The notes: a model not told the origin generated them from the sequence alone. Shown: positions 26,801 to 36,116, counted from the stretch's first letter. The stretch: DNA of 64,000 nt from Bacillota bacterium (GCA_023453795.1 JAEXSP010000004.1:62001-126000); one strand, 5' to 3'. Made by a program: numbers and translations.

Positions 26801-28123
26801 ATGCGGCTTATTAAATCGAATAGAAAAAGATTAGTCATATTTTTAGCTGTGTGTTTTTCTGTTATGGCTTTTAGTTATATAAGGACAATATTGGTAGTCC
26901 CGGGTCAATTGACACTTCTTGAGGGAGAGGAATATGTATACAATTTCAAAAGTCCTTTTATGGTAAGCATTAAGGCTGACAACGACGGAGTATTGAAACT
27001 AAGCAATATCGGCGAAAATATTAAAAACAGACTTATTAAGTTATCCGGCCCTGTAGTGCTGAGTACCCAAAAAAACGGCCATGTTATGCTGTCAATGAAC
27101 ATTTTCGGCATAATACCCTTAAAAAATGTCAGAGTAGACGTAATCGAGAATAAAAAAATTGCTGCATGCGGGGGTACTATAGGAGTTAAGCTGAAAATAA
27201 ACGGTATTCTGGTGCTGGGAACTTCCGACGTAGAGACAGAAAACGGTAAAAAGGTATATCCGGCCAGGGAATGCGGGATAAAAGCAGGGGATTTTATAAT
27301 GAAGGTTAATAATAAAAAACCTGAGTGCATTGATGATCTTATAGATGCAATCGACAATTCTATGGGAAAAAGATTAACAATGGACATAAAAAGGGGAAAT
27401 AATTATATTAAGGTTCACATGCAGCCTATCATGTCCGGCGATGATGAAAAGTACCATGTCGGAATGTGGGTAAGGGACAATACCGCCGGAATTGGGACAT
27501 TGACTTTTTTTGAACCGGGAAGCAGGCTTTTCGGTGCGCTTGGACACGGCATAACCGACATAGATACAGGGGATCTTATGCCTGTCGAAAAAGGTGAATT
27601 GCTTGAATCCAACATACTTGCGATCAAAAAGGGGAGAAGCGGTACACCCGGTGAATTAAAGGGCGTCTTTATTGAAGACAGGAATAAGCTGGGAATTATA
27701 AACAAGAACTGCAGTAACGGAATTTACGGCAGATTGAACGAAGAAGCACTATCAAGGCTGAAATACCGCTTGTACTCAGTTGGATTAAAGTCACAGATAA
27801 GCGAAGGCCCTGCAACAATTCTAGCCAATATAGGCGGCAAAAAAGTTGAAGAATACAGGATAGAAATACAAAGGGTGTACAGGCAGACTTCCAACGGCTC
27901 AAAAGGGATGGTCATCAAGGTTACTGATAAAAGGCTGCTCGATGCAACAGGGGGGATAGTCCAGGGCATGTCCGGAAGCCCGATCATACAGAATAACCGC
28001 ATAGTAGGAGCGGTTACACATGTTCTGATAAATGATCCTTCAAGGGGCTATGGTATTTTCATTGAGAACATGATCAAAAACATGTCGCAATCGAATAAAG
28101 TCGGATTGAAACATGCTGGGTAA
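26801..28123 (+). CDS. spoIVB: SpoIVB serine peptidase
   Basis: 440-residue S55 peptidase, the forespore signal that triggers pro-sigma-K processing by cutting SpoIVFA. It has a signal/anchor helix (residues about 9-27), a PDZ domain (ARECGIKAGDFIMKVNNKK), and a catalytic domain with the histidine in FGALGHGITDIDTG and the serine in VQGMSGSPIIQN. AAGGAGAG precedes ATG 26801; the open frame starts at 26705. The gene is directly upstream of spo0A, as in Bacillus and Clostridia. Confidence 0.95.
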   Translation: MRLIKSNRKRLVIFLAVCFSVMAFSYIRTILVVPGQLTLLEGEEYVYNFKSPFMVSIKADNDGVLKLSNIGENIKNRLIKLSGPVVLSTQKNGHVMLSMNIFGIIPLKNVRVDVIENKKIAACGGTIGVKLKINGILVLGTSDVETENGKKVYPARECGIKAGDFIMKVNNKKPECIDDLIDAIDNSMGKRLTMDIKRGNNYIKVHMQPIMSGDDEKYHVGMWVRDNTAGIGTLTFFEPGSRLFGALGHGITDIDTGDLMPVEKGELLESNILAIKKGRSGTPGELKGVFIEDRNKLGIINKNCSNGIYGRLNEEALSRLKYRLYSVGLKSQISEGPATILANIGGKKVEEYRIEIQRVYRQTSNGSKGMVIKVTDKRLLDATGGIVQGMSGSPIIQNNRIVGAVTHVLINDPSRGYGIFIENMIKNMSQSNKVGLKHAG

Positions 28124-28156
28124 GCCAAAAATTTCCTGAAAATTTCATGAATATTT

Positions 28157-28205
28157 TAAGAATATTGCCGGACAAATTTATCCTTCCGGTAATATTCTTA
28201 TTCTG
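28157..28205 (+). terminator. Terminator-like hairpin after spoIVB
   Basis: TAAGAATATTGCCGGA (28157-28172) pairs with TCCGGTAATATTCTTA (28185-28200), a 15-16-bp stem, with a short T-containing tail. It isolates spo0A from spoIVB. Confidence 0.65.
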
Positions 28206-28246
28206 CGCTAAACCTTGAAAACAGAGGGTTTAAAACAATCATAACA

Positions 28247-28268
28247 TTTGTTTATTATAATAAACAAA
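28247..28268. promoter_or_regulatory. 22-bp perfect palindrome upstream of spo0A
   Basis: TTTGTTTATTA followed by TAATAAACAAA is a perfect 22-base palindrome with no loop. It contains TATAAT (28256-28261), so a dimeric regulator bound here could cover a promoter -10. The lack of a loop and of a T tail argues against a terminator. Confidence 0.55.
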
Positions 28269-28319
28269 GATTTACACCAATAAATATTAATTCTATTAGT
28301 AGGAAATTACTTGAATTTT

Positions 28320-28326
28320 TGTCGAA
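28320..28326 (+). promoter_or_regulatory. Spo0A box (0A box)
   Basis: TGTCGAA, an exact match to the 0A-box consensus, flanked by TTT and A. It lies about 50 bases before the spo0A start and suggests autoregulation, as known for Bacillus spo0A. Confidence 0.6.
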
Positions 28327-28375
28327 AGGAAAATATAATAATTACATAAAAAAGGAAATAGGAGGGGGAGTCATT

Positions 28376-29179
28376 TTGTTGGCAAAAAAGATACAAGTGG
28401 TTATTGCGGATGATAATAGAGAATTCGGTGACATTCTATGTGAGTATTTAAATAATCAGAATGACATTGAAGTTGTGGGTGTTGCAAGAGACGGCCTTGA
28501 AGCATATGACCTGATAATGGCCAAATCACCGGACATTGCTGTATTGGATATAATTATGCCGCATTTGGACGGATTAGGAGTACTGGAAAAGGTAAACAGC
28601 AATTCGATGGCAAAGAGGCCCCTATTCATCATTCTCTCCGCTGTCGGACAGGATAAGATAACTCAGAGAGCGTTAGCTTTAGGAGCCGAATACTATGTCG
28701 TTAAACCATTCGATATGGATGTGCTTGTTTCGAGAATAAGACAGCTCAAGGACGTGAATCCAAGCAACATAATAAGGCCTGAACACACAAATGACATTAG
28801 AATGACACACCATGCTTCATCTTCCAGAAACCTCGAGGTAGAGGTTACAAGCATAATGCATGAGATAGGGGTTCCGGCTCACATAAAGGGGTATCAGTAT
28901 TTAAGGGATGCAATCATGATGGTTGTTAAGGATCTTGATATTATAAACTCTATAACAAAGCAATTATATCCGACTATTGCCAAAGAGTACAACACAACAC
29001 CGAGCAGAGTCGAAAGAGCTATAAGGCATGCAATAGAGGTTGCTTGGAGCAGGGGACAGGTTGACACAATTGATTCCCTCTTCGGATATACTGTAAATAT
29101 TTGCAAGGGAAAACCTACAAATTCGGAATTTATTGCAATGGTAGCCGACAAGCTCAGACTTGAACTTAAGGTTGGATAA
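28376..29179 (+). CDS. spo0A: Sporulation master regulator Spo0A
   Basis: 267-residue response regulator, the exact length of the Bacillus protein. The receiver domain has IADDN (acid pocket), the phosphorylated Asp in AVLDIIMP, and the PF switch residues KPFD. The C-terminal DNA-binding domain has VTSIMHEIGVPAHIKGYQYL and TPSRVERAIRHAIEVAW. TTG 28376 is preceded by AGGAGGGGG; the open frame runs from 28319. No phosphorelay gene is nearby; an orphan histidine kinase at 38504 could be one input. Confidence 0.96.
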   Translation: MLAKKIQVVIADDNREFGDILCEYLNNQNDIEVVGVARDGLEAYDLIMAKSPDIAVLDIIMPHLDGLGVLEKVNSNSMAKRPLFIILSAVGQDKITQRALALGAEYYVVKPFDMDVLVSRIRQLKDVNPSNIIRPEHTNDIRMTHHASSSRNLEVEVTSIMHEIGVPAHIKGYQYLRDAIMMVVKDLDIINSITKQLYPTIAKEYNTTPSRVERAIRHAIEVAWSRGQVDTIDSLFGYTVNICKGKPTNSEFIAMVADKLRLELKVG

Positions 29180-29194
29180 AAAAAGCCTTTCACG

Positions 29195-29218
29195 CCTGCT
29201 GAATAAGCAGGTTTTTTT
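29195..29218 (+). terminator. Terminator after spo0A
   Basis: CCTGCT (29195-29200) pairs with AGCAGG (29206-29211), followed by seven T residues. Confidence 0.8.
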
Positions 29219-29225
29219 ATTTGCG

Positions 29226-29250
29226 ACAAAAAAAGCGGCTTACGCCGCTT
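29226..29250 (-). terminator. Terminator of the MerR-type gene
   Basis: On the minus strand AAGCGGC, a 4-base loop and GCCGCTT are followed by a T run (A residues at 29228-29234 on the plus strand). It lies just past the minus-strand stop at 29254. Confidence 0.75.
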
Positions 29251-29253
29251 CAA

Positions 29254-29808
29254 TTATCTGAAAATTCTTTTTAAAAAGCTGTGTTTATTCTTTTCTCTCC
29301 ATTTCCCGAGAGATTTGTCAACATCGGCAAAATGCTTTTCGAGCTTCGTTTCAAGCCTGCGCATGCCGTTTTCTACGCATGCTCCAAGTTCGAGCTTGGA
29401 TTTGCTGATTTCTTTTGTTATTTGCTCCCGTGCAGAACAAACCTCAGTCGAGATACTTATAGTAAGCTGATCTTTAAATTCATCAAAAAATTGCTTTATA
29501 TCTCTTGAATTATCAGCAGGATTAACAGGGACAATCGATACCGATTCATCTTCTAAAACCACAGGCGGCGGTTCCGTGATTTCTGATTGCAGTATTTTTT
29601 TTATTGCCTTTATTTCAAGCCCTTCTGTTCTCATATTCTTAATCTGGTACATTATGTTCGCAAGTTCAGGTGTGTAGTATCGTCTCCCACGATCGTCCTT
29701 AGGGACATTAAGCCCGAATTCCTTTTCATAGTACCTTAACGCATGATCTGTAACCTTAAGCTGAGCGCTTAATTCTGTTATTGTGTATCTGTCTTTCAGG
29801 ATTTCCAT
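29254..29808 (-). CDS. MerR-family-like transcriptional regulator
   Basis: 184-residue protein with an N-terminal MerR winged helix (YTITELSAQLKVTDHALRYYEKEFGL..RRYYTPELANIMYQIK) and a C-terminal coiled-coil-like region. No cysteines suggest metal sensing and no known ligand domain is present. Such MerR-like proteins next to spo0A in Clostridia are uncharacterised. It is convergent with spo0A, each with its own terminator. Confidence 0.8.
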   Translation of the reverse strand: MEILKDRYTITELSAQLKVTDHALRYYEKEFGLNVPKDDRGRRYYTPELANIMYQIKNMRTEGLEIKAIKKILQSEITEPPPVVLEDESVSIVPVNPADNSRDIKQFFDEFKDQLTISISTEVCSAREQITKEISKSKLELGACVENGMRRLETKLEKHFADVDKSLGKWREKNKHSFLKRIFR

Positions 29809-29893
29809 GTATTTACCCCCCTGGAGAAGCTTTTATCATAAGTTCATACAACTTATAATAGCATTCGGGCAAGCATTAGTAAATAAATGGAAA

Positions 29894-30787
29894 TTATTTT
29901 CTTAATATTTCCAGAAGCTCCTTGATGTCTTTGGGCAATGGTGCACTGAACTCCATAAGCTCACCTGAAAAAGGATGCCTTAGTTGGATTCTATGAGAAT
30001 GGAGGGCTTGTCTGCTGATGCTATCCGACTTAATATCGGAGTATAGGGTGTCGCCGACCAGAGGGTGCCCTATAGCCTGACAATGCACTCTTATCTGATG
30101 CGTTCTGCCGGTTTCGAGGATGAATCGAAGAAGTGTTGCATCAGTAAGCTGCTCCAGACATTCAAAGTGTGTAACAGACTGATCGCCGTCTTCTGACACA
30201 TGCCTGAGCATTATGCTGTCCGGCTTGCGGCTTATGGGAAGGACAATTTTTCCTGCTTTCTCACTGACTATGCCGCTTACTACACCTACATATTCTTTAA
30301 CTAAGGTTTTTTCATTCATCTGCCGAATCAGTGATTCCTGCACGTACTCATTTTTTGCAAAAATGATTATACCTGTCGTATCCCTGTCAAGCCGGCTTAC
30401 GGGGCGGATTTTCTTTACAATGCCTGATTTAAGCATATGGAACGCAACTGCATTTGCAATAGTGCCTGATGGATGGTTAAAGGTAGGGTGAACGACGATT
30501 CCGGGTTGTTTATTCAAAACAATCATGCACTCGTCTTCATAAATTATATCAATAGGGATATTTTCCGGTTCAGTATCGCTTTCCTCTTCATCAAAATCGA
30601 TGAAGGCTTCAATCATATCACCTGTTGAGGCGATGGCATTAACATATACAGGCATGGAATTTAAATAAATTCTGTTGTTATATTTCAGCTTTTTTAAAAA
30701 CCTTTCGGATATTCCAAGCCTGCCCTTCAATATCTGCTTGACTGTCTTATTGGAGTCAGCTTCATTGACGATGTGCTTTAAGTTCAA
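29894..30787 (-). CDS. RluA-family pseudouridine synthase
   Basis: About 297-residue RluD-like enzyme converting uridine in rRNA to pseudouridine. An N-terminal S4-like region is followed by the catalytic domain with the motif RPVSRLDRDTTGIIIFAKN (catalytic Asp) and ETGRTHQIRVH. The frame is open to 30895, but it would cross the leuA terminator. GAGG before TTG 30787 and the normal family length favour the shorter start. Confidence 0.88.
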   Translation of the reverse strand: MNLKHIVNEADSNKTVKQILKGRLGISERFLKKLKYNNRIYLNSMPVYVNAIASTGDMIEAFIDFDEEESDTEPENIPIDIIYEDECMIVLNKQPGIVVHPTFNHPSGTIANAVAFHMLKSGIVKKIRPVSRLDRDTTGIIIFAKNEYVQESLIRQMNEKTLVKEYVGVVSGIVSEKAGKIVLPISRKPDSIMLRHVSEDGDQSVTHFECLEQLTDATLLRFILETGRTHQIRVHCQAIGHPLVGDTLYSDIKSDSISRQALHSHRIQLRHPFSGELMEFSAPLPKDIKELLEILRK

Positions 30788-30823
30788 TCGAATCACCTCA
30801 AGTGGTCTGTAATGAATATTTTT

Positions 30824-30852
30824 ATAGTATTCCAAGTTAGAGTAAAATTCAA
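30824..30852 (-). promoter_or_regulatory. Promoter for the pseudouridine synthase gene
   Basis: On the minus strand TTGAAT (30852-30847) and TACTAT (30829-30824) are separated by 17 bases. Confidence 0.5.
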
Positions 30853-30860
30853 GGCAAAAT

Positions 30861-30890
30861 AAAAATAAGAGGGTGCGGAGTGCACCCTCT
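30861..30890 (-). terminator. Terminator of leuA
   Basis: On the minus strand AGAGGGTGC (30890-30882) pairs with GCACCCTCT (30876-30868), then a T-rich run. It lies 13 bases past the leuA stop. Confidence 0.85.
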
Positions 30891-30902
30891 GACATTATAA
30901 CA

Positions 30903-32582
30903 TTATCTCATAGCCCTGTTGATTGCACAGATTACACCTTTGATGGAAGCGATGTTGATGTTGCTTTCAATTCCGACACCGAAAACATTTGTTCCGTCAG
31001 GCTTTTTCAGTTGAATATAAGCTGCGGCCTTCGCATTTGAACCAGACGATATAGCATGCTCATGATAGGATATGAACTCGAAGCCTGATATACCTACCTT
31101 GCTCAGTGCATTGAAGAATGCGTCTATTGGTCCGTTGCCTTCACCGTTAAGGCTGATTTCATCGCTGTTGTGGTTTATTATGCTTCCCTCGAATCTAACG
31201 ACGGAGTGGCCGTTATGGCCGAATTCTTCAATCTTATGACCCTTGAGTGCATAAGGCTCACGAACGGTAAGATATTCATTACGGAACAGCTCCATGATGT
31301 CATCGGCTGTCAATTCTTTGCCCGTTCTGTCTGCTTCGGCCTTAACAATAGAGCCGAATTCAGGGTGCATCGACTTAGGCAGATCGTAACCGAAGTTCTG
31401 CTGCATTATGAAAGCAGCGCCACCCTTTCCGGATTGACTGTTGATCCTGATTACCGGATCATACTGGCGTCCGATGTCTGCCGGATCAATGGGGAGGTAA
31501 GGAACTTCCCAGAAATCAGAGCCTGTATTTTTCATGTATTCGTAGCCCTTCTTAATTGCATCCTGATGGGAGCCTGAAAACGCTGTGAAGACAAGTTCTC
31601 CGCAATAAGGCTGGCGTTCGTGCACTTTCATTTTGGTGCACTCCTCATATATATCCTTAATGTGGTTGAGGTTACTGAAATCCAGCATTGGATTGATACC
31701 CTGCGAAAAGAGGTTAAGGCCCAGGGTTACTATATCTACATTTCCCGTACGTTCGCCGTTCCCGAAAAGCGTTCCTTCAACTCTTTCCGCACCTGCCATC
31801 ATGGCAAGTTCCGCATCGGCTACGCCGGTTCCTCTGTCGTTATGAGGGTGAACGCTGATTATAGCCGCATCGCGGTTTGGCAAATTCCTGCAGAAATATT
31901 CAATTTGATCTGCAAAATGGTTTGGAGTACTCATTTGTACAGTTGAAGGCAGATTTAAAATTATTTTGTTTTGAGGTGTGGCACCGATTTCCTCCATGAC
32001 TCTTGCACAGATTTTTACGGCATTATCCGTTTCAGTCCCGGAAAAACTCTCGGGTGAGTATTCAAAACGTATATTTGTGCCGCTGCCGGCCTGCTTTTCG
32101 GTCAATTCCCTTATGAGCCGTGCGCCGTTGACCGCAATGTCTATTATTCCGTCCATATCCTTATTAAAAACGACTTTGCGCTGAAGCGTAGATGTCGAGT
32201 TGTAAAAATGAACGATTACATTTTTGGCTCCCCTTATTGCCTCAAAGGTTTTCTCTATCAAGTGCTCGCGTGCTTGAACCAGCACCTGAATAGTTACATC
32301 ATCAGGTATCAGCTTGCGGTCTATAAGTGTGCGTAAAATCTCATATTCAGTTTCCGAGGCAGACGGAAAACCAACTTCTATTTCCTTGAAGCCTACAGAA
32401 ACGAGCAGCTTGAAGAAGGCTACCTTCTCTTCAAGATTCATAGGATCCACAAGAGCCTGATTTCCATCACGCAAATCAACGCTGCACCATATCGGAGCCT
32501 GCCTGATTATTTTATTTGGCCACTGCCGGTCATTCATTTCGACCGGTCTAAACGGAATGTACTTTTCAAAAGACGCTTTCAT
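30903..32582 (-). CDS. leuA: 2-isopropylmalate synthase
   Basis: 559-residue enzyme of the long LeuA class, condensing acetyl-CoA with 2-ketoisovalerate in the first committed leucine step. The catalytic TIM barrel has VDLRDGNQALVDPM and SVHPHNDRGTGVADAEL; the C-terminal regulatory domain ends in VGIESNINIASIKGVICAINRA. AAGGGAGA precedes the start. It is monocistronic, behind a T-box leader, with a strong terminator. Confidence 0.95.
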   Translation of the reverse strand: MKASFEKYIPFRPVEMNDRQWPNKIIRQAPIWCSVDLRDGNQALVDPMNLEEKVAFFKLLVSVGFKEIEVGFPSASETEYEILRTLIDRKLIPDDVTIQVLVQAREHLIEKTFEAIRGAKNVIVHFYNSTSTLQRKVVFNKDMDGIIDIAVNGARLIRELTEKQAGSGTNIRFEYSPESFSGTETDNAVKICARVMEEIGATPQNKIILNLPSTVQMSTPNHFADQIEYFCRNLPNRDAAIISVHPHNDRGTGVADAELAMMAGAERVEGTLFGNGERTGNVDIVTLGLNLFSQGINPMLDFSNLNHIKDIYEECTKMKVHERQPYCGELVFTAFSGSHQDAIKKGYEYMKNTGSDFWEVPYLPIDPADIGRQYDPVIRINSQSGKGGAAFIMQQNFGYDLPKSMHPEFGSIVKAEADRTGKELTADDIMELFRNEYLTVREPYALKGHKIEEFGHNGHSVVRFEGSIINHNSDEISLNGEGNGPIDAFFNALSKVGISGFEFISYHEHAISSGSNAKAAAYIQLKKPDGTNVFGVGIESNINIASIKGVICAINRAMR

Positions 32583-32724
32583 ATTTCTATCTCCCTTCTC
32601 GCTTGCAAAAATGGGCCGCCAGCCGTAAAAGAATACGCTTTTTAGAACTGTGCCTTTTGAGTAAAGAAGAAGGATAACTGAGCCTTACTGATTTCGTGAA
32701 TTTTCAGAACTTTAGATTTTGAGA

Positions 32725-33008
32725 AAATAAAAAATCCACGCTCCCAGCAAGGGGCGAGGATATCATATTCCACGCGGTACCACCCTAATTCAGCTGCAAA
32801 TGCAGCTCTCAAACCTCTATCAAGGCCCGGCATATAACGCTGCCACACGTCCCGACCTATATAATGCTTTCAGCCGGGCGACTCTGGGATGAGTTATTCA
32901 CATACGATACGGCGCCGATTTTCACCACTTCATCGGCTCTCTGGAGCTCGGTATAGCGCATGTCTTAGTCCCTTCACGGTCTTTGGGGTTCATCTTTGCG
33001 ATATGTTT
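32725..33008 (-). promoter_or_regulatory. T-box leader, probably leucine-specific
   Basis: The minus strand carries the T-box core AGGGTGGTACCGCG (complement of 32773-32786), followed by a hairpin and T run (A residues at 32725-32734) for the terminator. Upstream stem I material contains CTC in the segment AATAACTCATCC (codon at complement of 32891-32893), fitting a leucine specifier. Uncharged tRNA-Leu would stabilise the antiterminator and switch on leuA. The specifier choice is by eye, without a fold. Confidence 0.85.
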
Positions 33009-33014
33009 TTTTAT

Positions 33015-33044
33015 ATTATATGACTATTTTTAGCAATTTGTCAA
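33015..33044 (-). promoter_or_regulatory. Sigma-A promoter of the T-box/leuA unit
   Basis: On the minus strand TTGACA (33044-33039) and TATAAT (33020-33015), both perfect consensus, are 18 bases apart. The start would be about 33008, at the 5' end of the T-box. Confidence 0.8.
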
Positions 33045-33075
33045 CAGTAAATTTTTGGAGGCATTTCTTTTATAT

Positions 33076-33618
33076 TTATTCGGCAGCCTGTGCGATTGCT
33101 TTGGTCGCTTGTACCGTACCATGCGGGTGCTGAGGCGGTGCATAGATGGAGTATAGTTTAAGTGGTATGTTGCCGATGTTGATTAGATTATGCCATTTTC
33201 CGGCAGGAATAATGATCGCATAACCATCACCTACATTTGCTTGAAAATCCAGCATATCCTTTCTGTCACCCATTTTAGCAAGACCTTGGCCTTCCTCGAT
33301 ACGTATGAATTGATCAACATTGGGATGCATTTCCAAACCGATGTCTTCTCCGGCATTAATACTCATCAGGGTAAGCTGCAGATGGCTTCCGGTCCATAAA
33401 GCAGTGCGAAAATTATTGTTTTGCTTGGTAGCTTCCTCAATATCCACAACAAACGGGTTTGGTCCGTAATCAATTAATCTGACCGGAGCACCGGCCTTGG
33501 GGTAATTATTATATTGAGCAGGTAACATTGGCATATTGGCAAAGCAAGGGCATTGATACAGCTTATATGGTATGTTCATGTAATATGGGCATGGGTGGTT
33601 GTTCGGGTTACTATACAT
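33076..33618 (-). CDS. Cupin-domain protein
   Basis: About 180-residue protein: an N-terminal Pro/Tyr/Cys-rich tail of about 45 residues, then a single cupin barrel with metal-ligand motifs GLEMHPNVDQFIRIEEG and IIPAGKWHNLINIG. The substrate is unknown. The Tyr/Pro-rich tail resembles spore-coat-associated cupins, but this is a guess. ATG 33618 is preceded by AGGAAGGA, which lies inside the longer frame starting at 33636. Confidence 0.78.
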   Translation of the reverse strand: MYSNPNNHPCPYYMNIPYKLYQCPCFANMPMLPAQYNNYPKAGAPVRLIDYGPNPFVVDIEEATKQNNNFRTALWTGSHLQLTLMSINAGEDIGLEMHPNVDQFIRIEEGQGLAKMGDRKDMLDFQANVGDGYAIIIPAGKWHNLINIGNIPLKLYSIYAPPQHPHGTVQATKAIAQAAE

Positions 33619-33681
33619 TTCGGTCCTTCCTTTCATGGTTTACAATATTATCCTATGCTTTATGTCAAGGAGGTGTGCGCT

Positions 33682-35553
33682 TTGAATCAAAACTATGATA
33701 TAATGAGCCCAGTAATATGTCAGAGATTGGAGTTGTGTTACTTGTTAAAGCAGCGGATTTTAAAGCAATACTTTGGATATGATACTTTTCGTGAGGGACA
33801 GGAGAAATTAATAGACAGCATTTTAAATGGCAAGGACGTAGTGGGCATAATGCCTACAGGTGCAGGGAAATCCTTATGCTTTCAGGTTCCTGCACTTATG
33901 CTTGATGGTATAACCATAGTGGTGTCGCCGCTTATTTCACTTATGAAGGATCAAGTCCAGGCACTTGTCACAAATGGTATTCCGGCTGCCTTTATCAACT
34001 CAACTCTTAATTACAATCAAACGGTTAAAGCAATTGAAAATGCCAGGAACGGCAAGTATAAAATTATTTATGCAGCACCGGAAAGGCTTGAAACACAAGA
34101 ATTTCTGGAGTTTTCGCAGAATGCGGATATTTCAATGGTGACAGTGGATGAGGCGCATTGTATATCACAGTGGGGGCAGAATTTCAGACCGAATTACCTC
34201 AAGATCAGAGAATTTATTGAAAGATTGCCCAAAAGGCCGGTAATATCCGCTTTTACCGCAACCGCAACAAGTGAAGTCAAAGAGGATATCATCAGTATTT
34301 TGAAATTGGATAGTCCTTTTGTCCTGGTAACAGGCTTTAATCGTGAGAATCTGTATTTTGAGGTACAAAAACCGAATGACAAATACAAGGCCGTTATAAA
34401 ATATCTGGAGGCCAATCCCAACAAAAGCGGCATAATATATTGCTCCACAAGAAAAACAGTTGAAGAGGTCTGCCGTCGCCTGATAAATGATAATTTCGGT
34501 GCGACCCGCTACCATGCCGGACTGACTGAAAATGAGCGAACAAAGAATCAGGACGATTTTTTATTTGACAGAAAGCCGTTAATGGTAGCAACCAATGCGT
34601 TTGGCATGGGAATAGATAAAAGTAATGTGTCTTTTGTCATTCATTATAACATGCCCAAAAATTTAGAGAGCTATTATCAGGAGGCAGGAAGAGCAGGCCG
34701 TGACGGAACTCCTGCTGATTGTATATTGCTGTATGGCGGGCAGGATGTTATTACAAACCAGTTTTTAATAGATAATGGCAATGATAATACCGAGCTGGAC
34801 CCGGAAACTCTGGAACAGGTAAAAGAAAAGGACAGAGAGCGCCTGAAGCAAATGACCTTTTATTGTCATAGCTTCGATTGCTTAAGAGAATACATATTAA
34901 AATATTTCGGCGATAGAACAGCCAATTTTTGTGACAATTGCAGCAACTGCAATACCAATTTTGAGGAAACGGATATTACTGAAAATGCCCAAAAGATAAC
35001 GTCCTGCATTGCAAGAATGAATGAACGCTTCGGCATTAAAATGATAATTGACACCTTAAGGGGAAGCAAATCGGAGAAAGTATTGAAGTTCGGTCTTAAT
35101 AAAATAAAAACTTACGGAATAATGGCAGAGGTGAGTGAAAAACGGGTTCGTGATATCATAAATTATTTGGTGCTGAATAACTATTTATTGCTGACAAATT
35201 CGGAATTTCCTGTTGTAAAGCTGACGCCAAAGTCGGAAGACGTGATGCTCAACGGGGAAAAACTGATAATGAAAATCGCAAAGGAACAGAAATCTGAGAA
35301 GAAGTCAGCCAAACAAAAATCGGCAGTCAATAACGAATTGCTCAAAAAACTCAAGGAGCTCAGATTTAAGCTGGCAATGAAAAAAAGAGTTCCTGCGTTT
35401 GTTGTTTTTTCAGATGCGACATTGGTGGATATGTGCAGCAGGATGCCTTCAAATGAAACAGAGTTTCTGGAGGTGTCAGGTGTAGGAAAAGTGAAATTGG
35501 AGGCATACGGGAAGGAGTTTCTGAAGGTAATAAACAGCTTCGAAAGCTTTTAA
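33682..35553 (+). CDS. recQ: ATP-dependent DNA helicase RecQ
   Basis: 623-residue RecQ. Helicase motifs: Walker A PTGAGKSLCF, DEAHCISQWG, motif VI YYQEAGRAGRDG. The zinc-binding RQC region has CHSFDC...CDNCSNC cysteines, and a C-terminal HRDC domain follows (RMPSNETEFLEVSGVGKVKL). The frame is open from 33553, but it crosses the divergent cupin start; AGGAGG (33668-33673) fits TTG 33682. Confidence 0.94.
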   Translation: MNQNYDIMSPVICQRLELCYLLKQRILKQYFGYDTFREGQEKLIDSILNGKDVVGIMPTGAGKSLCFQVPALMLDGITIVVSPLISLMKDQVQALVTNGIPAAFINSTLNYNQTVKAIENARNGKYKIIYAAPERLETQEFLEFSQNADISMVTVDEAHCISQWGQNFRPNYLKIREFIERLPKRPVISAFTATATSEVKEDIISILKLDSPFVLVTGFNRENLYFEVQKPNDKYKAVIKYLEANPNKSGIIYCSTRKTVEEVCRRLINDNFGATRYHAGLTENERTKNQDDFLFDRKPLMVATNAFGMGIDKSNVSFVIHYNMPKNLESYYQEAGRAGRDGTPADCILLYGGQDVITNQFLIDNGNDNTELDPETLEQVKEKDRERLKQMTFYCHSFDCLREYILKYFGDRTANFCDNCSNCNTNFEETDITENAQKITSCIARMNERFGIKMIIDTLRGSKSEKVLKFGLNKIKTYGIMAEVSEKRVRDIINYLVLNNYLLLTNSEFPVVKLTPKSEDVMLNGEKLIMKIAKEQKSEKKSAKQKSAVNNELLKKLKELRFKLAMKKRVPAFVVFSDATLVDMCSRMPSNETEFLEVSGVGKVKLEAYGKEFLKVINSFESF

Positions 35554-35585
35554 TAAACTATATTAGCAACACAGGAGGGATTAAT

Positions 35586-36116
35586 ATGATAGGAATGCAA
35601 TATAAAATTCCTTTACCGCAAGATTTTGACATGGAGAAAATAGTCGCCAGAGTCAGGAATAATGGGCATAAAACCGATGGCTTTGACGGGCTGCTGTTCA
35701 AATGTTACTTAATCAAGGAAAAAGGTGTTCACAGCTTTGAAAATATGTATTCACCGCTATACATATGGAAAGACAGCGAAGGTATGAACAAGTTCCTGTT
35801 TGACGGTTACTATGACAATATTATAGGATCCTTCGGCTGGCAGCAAGTTAATATTGGAATACCATTGTTTACAGAGCTGTCGCAGGATTTTTCGGAATCA
35901 AAATATATGCTGGAAGAAACCAACGAGATTGCACCGGCATTATCCCTTACCGGTTTAACTGACAGAATAATTCATTCTAATGCGGAAGATGCTAGTTATG
36001 TGGGAAGGGTTTGCATATACAATCCGGATAAGTGGAAATACAGCATCTTTTATTTCTATAAAAATTGCCCGGCTGTTAGTACTGAAATATACCGGATACT
36101 GCATATTTCTCAATAA
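35586..36116 (+). CDS. DUF4865 family protein
   Basis: 176-residue protein matching DUF4865 as I know it: start MIGMQYKIPLPQDFDM, KTDGFDGLLFKCYLIKEKG, and YSPLYIWKDSEGMNKFLF. These proteins are uncharacterised and often accompany flavin or antibiotic-biosynthesis-type monooxygenases; none is here. It follows recQ by 32 bases with AGGAGG and may be co-transcribed. Confidence 0.75.
   Translation: MIGMQYKIPLPQDFDMEKIVARVRNNGHKTDGFDGLLFKCYLIKEKGVHSFENMYSPLYIWKDSEGMNKFLFDGYYDNIIGSFGWQQVNIGIPLFTELSQDFSESKYMLEETNEIAPALSLTGLTDRIIHSNAEDASYVGRVCIYNPDKWKYSIFYFYKNCPAVSTEIYRILHISQ

Noticed and set aside
32642..32848. Minus-strand open frame of 68 codons
   Set aside because: It lies inside the T-box leader and is explained by it.
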